A stretch of DNA of 64,000 bases, taken from NCBI RefSeq assembly GCF_001274635.1, contig NZ_LBGV01000001.1, positions 2,914,001-2,978,000 on the forward strand, read 5' to 3'. The position numbers and the translations under genes are program-made. The notes under the pieces are model-generated. The model was given only the letters and a program-made list of their open reading frames with translations, ran no database searches and was not told the origin of the DNA. Positions within the stretch are counted from its first letter, which is position 1. The number at the start of each line of letters is the position of its first letter. Source of the stretch: Persicobacter sp. CCB-QB2 (GTDB taxonomy: Bacteria; Bacteroidota; Bacteroidia; Cytophagales; Cyclobacteriaceae). Positions 61,101 through 64,000 of the stretch are shown here, piece by piece.

Positions 61101-62345
61101 TTATTCAAACTCGTTGTGAATTACCTTCACGATCTCGGCAATGGTCTCCTCTTCAAGGTCAGTACGACGTACTAATTCTTCCATAGAAAGGGCGATAACG
61201 CTCTTTGCGGTATCCAGACCAACTTTGTTCAACTCTTCGATGATCCACTCATCAATTTCGTCTTTAAATTCAGTTAGCATGATATCTTCTTCCTCCCCTT
61301 CTTCAATGTCACGGAAGACGTCAATCTCATAACCCACTAATTTACCGGCAAGACGGATATTATATCCTCCTTTACCGATTGCCAAAGAAACCTGATCCGG
61401 TTTAAGGAATACCGCAACGCGAGACTCTTCTTCGTTAATCTCGGTACGAACTACCTTCGCCGGGCTCAATGCACGAGCAATAAACAAGTCTTTGTTCTCT
61501 GTGAAATTAATCACATCAATGTTCTCATTACGAAGCTCACGAACGATAGAATGGATTCTGGATCCTTTCATTCCCACACAAGCTCCTACTGGGTCAATTC
61601 TGTCATCATAAGATTCCACCGCTACTTTCGCACGTTCACCTGGCTCACGAACAATCTTCTTAATAGAGATCAATCCGTCATAAATCTCAGGAACTTCCTG
61701 CTCAAATAAGCGTTCCAAAAATTCAGGAGAAGTTCTTGAAACCAAAATCTTTGGATTACCATTATTGGTATCTACCTTATGAATGATCGCACGAACAGTG
61801 TCTCCCTTGCGGAAACGATCTTTTGGGATCTGCTCTCCTTTTGGTAAAGACAATTCATTTCCTTCCCCATCGGCAAGGATGATTTCACGACCCAAAACCT
61901 GATAAACTTCAGCCGTAATGACATCACCTACCAAATCTTTATATTTTTGATATAAAATATCTTTTTCCAAATCTTTAATGCGTTGCATCAAAGTTTGACG
62001 AGCAGTCATAACTGCACGACGACCGAAATCCTCCAATTGAACCGACTCCGCAACCTGCTCTCCAATCTCAAAATCAGGCTCGATCTTTCTAGCCTCTTCC
62101 AGGCTGATTTTGTCATAATCCCAGATATCCTCAGAGTTATCATCCACGATTTCGCGATAACGCCAGATTTCCAGGTCACCCTTTTCAGCATTGATAATAA
62201 CTTCGAAGTTATCATCAAACTCATATTTTTTGCGGATCATTGTACGGAATACATCTTCCAGAATACGGATCATCGTGGGGCGATCCACATTTTTGGTTTT
62301 TGCGAATTCCGCAAAAGACTCGATTAAAGTCGAACTGTCCAACAT
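61101..62345 (-). CDS. nusA: Transcription elongation factor NusA
   Basis: 414 residues. N-terminal domain to about 130, S1 domain with GDVITAEVYQVLGREIILAD, two KH domains with IDPVGACVGMKGSRIHSIVRELRNENIDVI (about 230-258) and QVSLAIGKGGYNIRLAGKLVGYEIDV (about 295-320), and a short C-terminal helix-hairpin-helix-like stretch (VGLDTAKSVIALSMEELVRRTDLEEETIAEIV). It modulates pausing, termination and antitermination. Its place between rimP and infB is the classic arrangement. The start (MLDSSTLIESFAEF) is well supported. Confidence 0.97.
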   Translation of the reverse strand: MLDSSTLIESFAEFAKTKNVDRPTMIRILEDVFRTMIRKKYEFDDNFEVIINAEKGDLEIWRYREIVDDNSEDIWDYDKISLEEARKIEPDFEIGEQVAESVQLEDFGRRAVMTARQTLMQRIKDLEKDILYQKYKDLVGDVITAEVYQVLGREIILADGEGNELSLPKGEQIPKDRFRKGDTVRAIIHKVDTNNGNPKILVSRTSPEFLERLFEQEVPEIYDGLISIKKIVREPGERAKVAVESYDDRIDPVGACVGMKGSRIHSIVRELRNENIDVINFTENKDLFIARALSPAKVVRTEINEEESRVAVFLKPDQVSLAIGKGGYNIRLAGKLVGYEIDVFRDIEEGEEEDIMLTEFKDEIDEWIIEELNKVGLDTAKSVIALSMEELVRRTDLEEETIAEIVKVIHNEFE

Positions 62346-62411
62346 ATGCTTTCGGTCTCTTTACTTGCTATAATAAACAAATTAAACTGTTACTTTTTAG
62401 CACAGCCTTTC

Positions 62412-62897
62412 TTAAAATACAATTACAATCATGGCTTCCTTGATGGAATCGAAAGCAATCTCGGTATCCTCATAGTTTACCTTTTTCTTTCCTTTTTCCT
62501 TCACCTCGGCCTTCAGAAGAATATTTGAATCTGTTACTTCCAGTAACTCCCCTTTAAAAGGTTTGGATTCTCCTTCCACTGTAACTTTTAGCGTTCTGCC
62601 AATATTCTTCAAATATTGTCTGTGCAATTGTAGCGGGTAATCCAATCCGGGAGAAGACACTTCCAAAATATATTTGGTGCTAATGACCTCCTGCTCCTCT
62701 AACTGATACCCTACATATCTGCTTACCTCTGCACAAACATCAATATCCATACCATCATCGCCATCAAGCAGCACCAAAACTTTCATATTGGGCTGATGAC
62801 CACTGATAATCACATTGACAACAAAGTATTGATCGTCCTTCAGGGCCTCCTCAGCCAACTTCCAGACTTTATCTTTTAAATCTTCCTGAAATGCCAT
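62412..62897 (-). CDS. rimP: Ribosome maturation factor RimP
   Basis: 161 residues from MAFQEDLKDKVWKLAEEAL; needed for 30S subunit assembly. Family features are DVCAEVSRYVGYQLEEQEVISTKYILEVSSPGLDYPL (about 73-108), followed by GRTLKVTV and an SH3-like C-terminal part. The extra six residues of the longer reading (start at 62915) would lie within the leader hairpin region and are not needed. A hairpin followed by T residues lies 20 bp upstream, at 62912-62938. Confidence 0.95.
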   Translation of the reverse strand: MAFQEDLKDKVWKLAEEALKDDQYFVVNVIISGHQPNMKVLVLLDGDDGMDIDVCAEVSRYVGYQLEEQEVISTKYILEVSSPGLDYPLQLHRQYLKNIGRTLKVTVEGESKPFKGELLEVTDSNILLKAEVKEKGKKKVNYEDTEIAFDSIKEAMIVIVF

Positions 62898-62911
62898 ACC
62901 TGCATTTATAA

Positions 62912-62938
62912 ACAAAAGAGGGAGCGATGGGCCCCCTC
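62912..62938 (-). promoter_or_regulatory. Leader hairpin upstream of rimP
   Basis: On the minus strand a stem GAGGGGGC/GCTCCCTC (one mismatch) with loop CCATC is followed by TTTTGTTT, and the rimP start codon comes 14 bp later. This looks like an attenuator or a terminator of an upstream transcript. Confidence 0.5.
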
Positions 62939-63165
62939 AACCTTTTGATAGCGCAAATATAGAAATTTTTAATTTTTATAACAACATCTTATTTGATCAC
63001 AGCTAGATATATATGCATTCCTTTTAATTTTAAGGCACCGAAAGGAGACTTTCTATCTCCAAAAGGGTATTTATAAAAATCAGTTCTGTCCAATCATTTT
63101 TTTAGATTTGGATTTTGAGGGAGAAAATTATCATCCATAATTCCTTTAAGACTTGGCGATTATTT

Positions 63166-63173
63166 TAAATTTG
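63166..63173 (+). promoter_or_regulatory. -7 element (TAAATTTG) before cysS
   Basis: TAAATTTG fits TAnnTTTG and ends only 4 bp before the cysS start codon, which would make the message nearly leaderless. Confidence 0.4.
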
Positions 63174-63177
63174 CATT

Positions 63178-64000
63178 ATGCTGAATGAATTAAAAGTCTA
63201 CAATTCCCTAAGTGGGAAAAAAGAGAAGTTTGAACCACTCAATCCCCCATTTGTTGGGATGTATGTTTGTGGTCCTACTGTTTACAGTGATGTTCACCTG
63301 GGAAATGTTAGAACCTTTATGTGCTTTGACGTCATCAACAGATACTTAAAGTTCCAGGATTATAAAGTGCGCTATGTACGCAACATTACTGATGTAGGAC
63401 ATTTAGTGGATGATGCTGATGCCGGGGAGGACAAGATCGGGCGCATTGCAAAACTGGAAAAAATTGAGCCCATGCAGGTTGTTCAGCGTTACACCACCGG
63501 TTTTCACGAGGTCATGAAATTATTCAACATCCTCTCTCCGGACATCGAACCCTCGGCAACGGGACATATCATTGAGCAAATTGAGGTGATTCAAAAAATA
63601 TTGGACGCAGGCCTTGCCTATGAGTCTGAAGGGTCGGTTTATTTTGACATTGCCAAATATAATGAGCAGGAAAATTACGGAAAACTTTCCGGCAGGGTAG
63701 TAGAAGACCTCTTAGAGACTACCCGAAATTTGGACGGACAGGAAGAGAAGCGATCCAAGGCGGATTTTGCCCTTTGGAAAAAAGCTTCCGAGGAGCACAT
63801 TATGCGCTGGCCATCTCCATGGGGCATTGGTTTCCCGGGCTGGCACTTAGAATGTACGGCCATGAGCACCAAATATCTGGGTGAGCAGTTTGATATTCAC
63901 GGAGGAGGATTGGACTTAAAATTCCCTCATCATGAATGTGAAATTGCGCAGGGAAAAGCCGCCACTGGCAAAGAAACGGTCAAATATTGGATGCATTCCA
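63178..64000 (+). CDS. cysS: Cysteinyl-tRNA synthetase (5' part)
   Basis: The frame is open from ATG at 63178 to the window edge, 274 residues of roughly 490. It charges tRNA-Cys. Visible are [47 protein letters not shown] (the zinc cysteine and the HIGH-like HLGN), the zinc/active-site [15 protein letters not shown] and [21 protein letters not shown]. The KMSKS loop lies beyond the window. Confidence 0.97.
   Translation, partial: MLNELKVYNSLSGKKEKFEPLNPPFVGMYVCGPTVYSDVHLGNVRTFMCFDVINRYLKFQDYKVRYVRNITDVGHLVDDADAGEDKIGRIAKLEKIEPMQVVQRYTTGFHEVMKLFNILSPDIEPSATGHIIEQIEVIQKILDAGLAYESEGSVYFDIAKYNEQENYGKLSGRVVEDLLETTRNLDGQEEKRSKADFALWKKASEEHIMRWPSPWGIGFPGWHLECTAMSTKYLGEQFDIHGGGLDLKFPHHECEIAQGKAATGKETVKYWMHS

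Overview
The window comes from the chromosome of a Gram-negative Bacteroidota bacterium, most likely a Cytophagales-type marine or soil organism. The pointers are a type IX secretion (Por) sorting domain, promoters of the lineage's TTTG-N20-TAnnTTTG type, a zinc-free L31, lipid A genes (LpxH-like and LpxL/HtrB-like), a CrtD-like carotenoid desaturase, an MnmD-like methyltransferase and a bacteroidete-style IF-2 with a long low-complexity N-terminus. No genus is assigned. I see no prophage, CRISPR array, tRNA, rRNA or intact transposase gene.

Layout. 1-9.6 kb: rpmE2, clpB, a secreted SPOR-like coiled-coil protein, a tiny T9SS-tail protein, an Omp85-type barrel, a drug/metabolite transporter, an LptF/G permease and tgt. 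9.7-18.6 kb: a membrane GT2, an ECF sigma factor, rsmG, a CPBP protease, crtD, mltF-like, ahcY, birA. 18.6-28 kb: rsfS, ftsH, lpxH, clpS, recR, an aminotransferase, a heptose-7-phosphate kinase and trkH. 28-40.7 kb: a surface-polysaccharide locus (glf, DUF4422, GT2, a capsule-type transferase, DUF1919, two further GT2-like genes, two GT4, one GT90) with dnaK in the middle. 41-55 kb: a stand-alone phage/endonuclease-type domain protein, two unknown small proteins, nnr, mnmD, an acyltransferase, gmk-nadD, a serine hydrolase, a lipoprotein, a COG0523 GTPase with an M49-like zinc peptidase, an ALDH7-type dehydrogenase and a single-domain response regulator. 55.6-64 kb: superoxide dismutase, tadA, an unknown exported protein, infB, nusA, rimP (one minus-strand translation block) and the 5' part of cysS.

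The most unusual content is non-coding. I found five diverged copies of a 190-245 bp intergenic element (family A: 6072-6314, 25813-26040 reversed, 40676-40906, 48076-48289, 56530-56743). It has imperfect TTAA-ended terminal inverted repeats and a central palindrome close to GCCCAAATTTGGGC, and at three sites the stop codon of the neighbouring gene lies inside the element's end. A second small repeat (family B) occurs at 25752 and 46401. A separate 199-bp MITE with near-perfect CTAGGAGCCTGTCG ends sits at 31998-32196 in the sugar locus. Other points: a Tgt without the usual zinc cysteines, an M49-like peptidase with HEXXH instead of HEXXGH, a sigma-54-like box with paired palindromes upstream of dnaK, and a strong promoter followed at once by a terminator-like hairpin before rsmG.

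Many genes are single transcription units closed by clear intrinsic terminators, often bidirectional between convergent genes. Likely operons are lptF/G-EamA, GT2-sigma factor, rsmG-CPBP, the paired genes 35417/36396, 42786-nnr, gmk-nadD, the COG0523-M49 pair, and rimP-nusA-infB.
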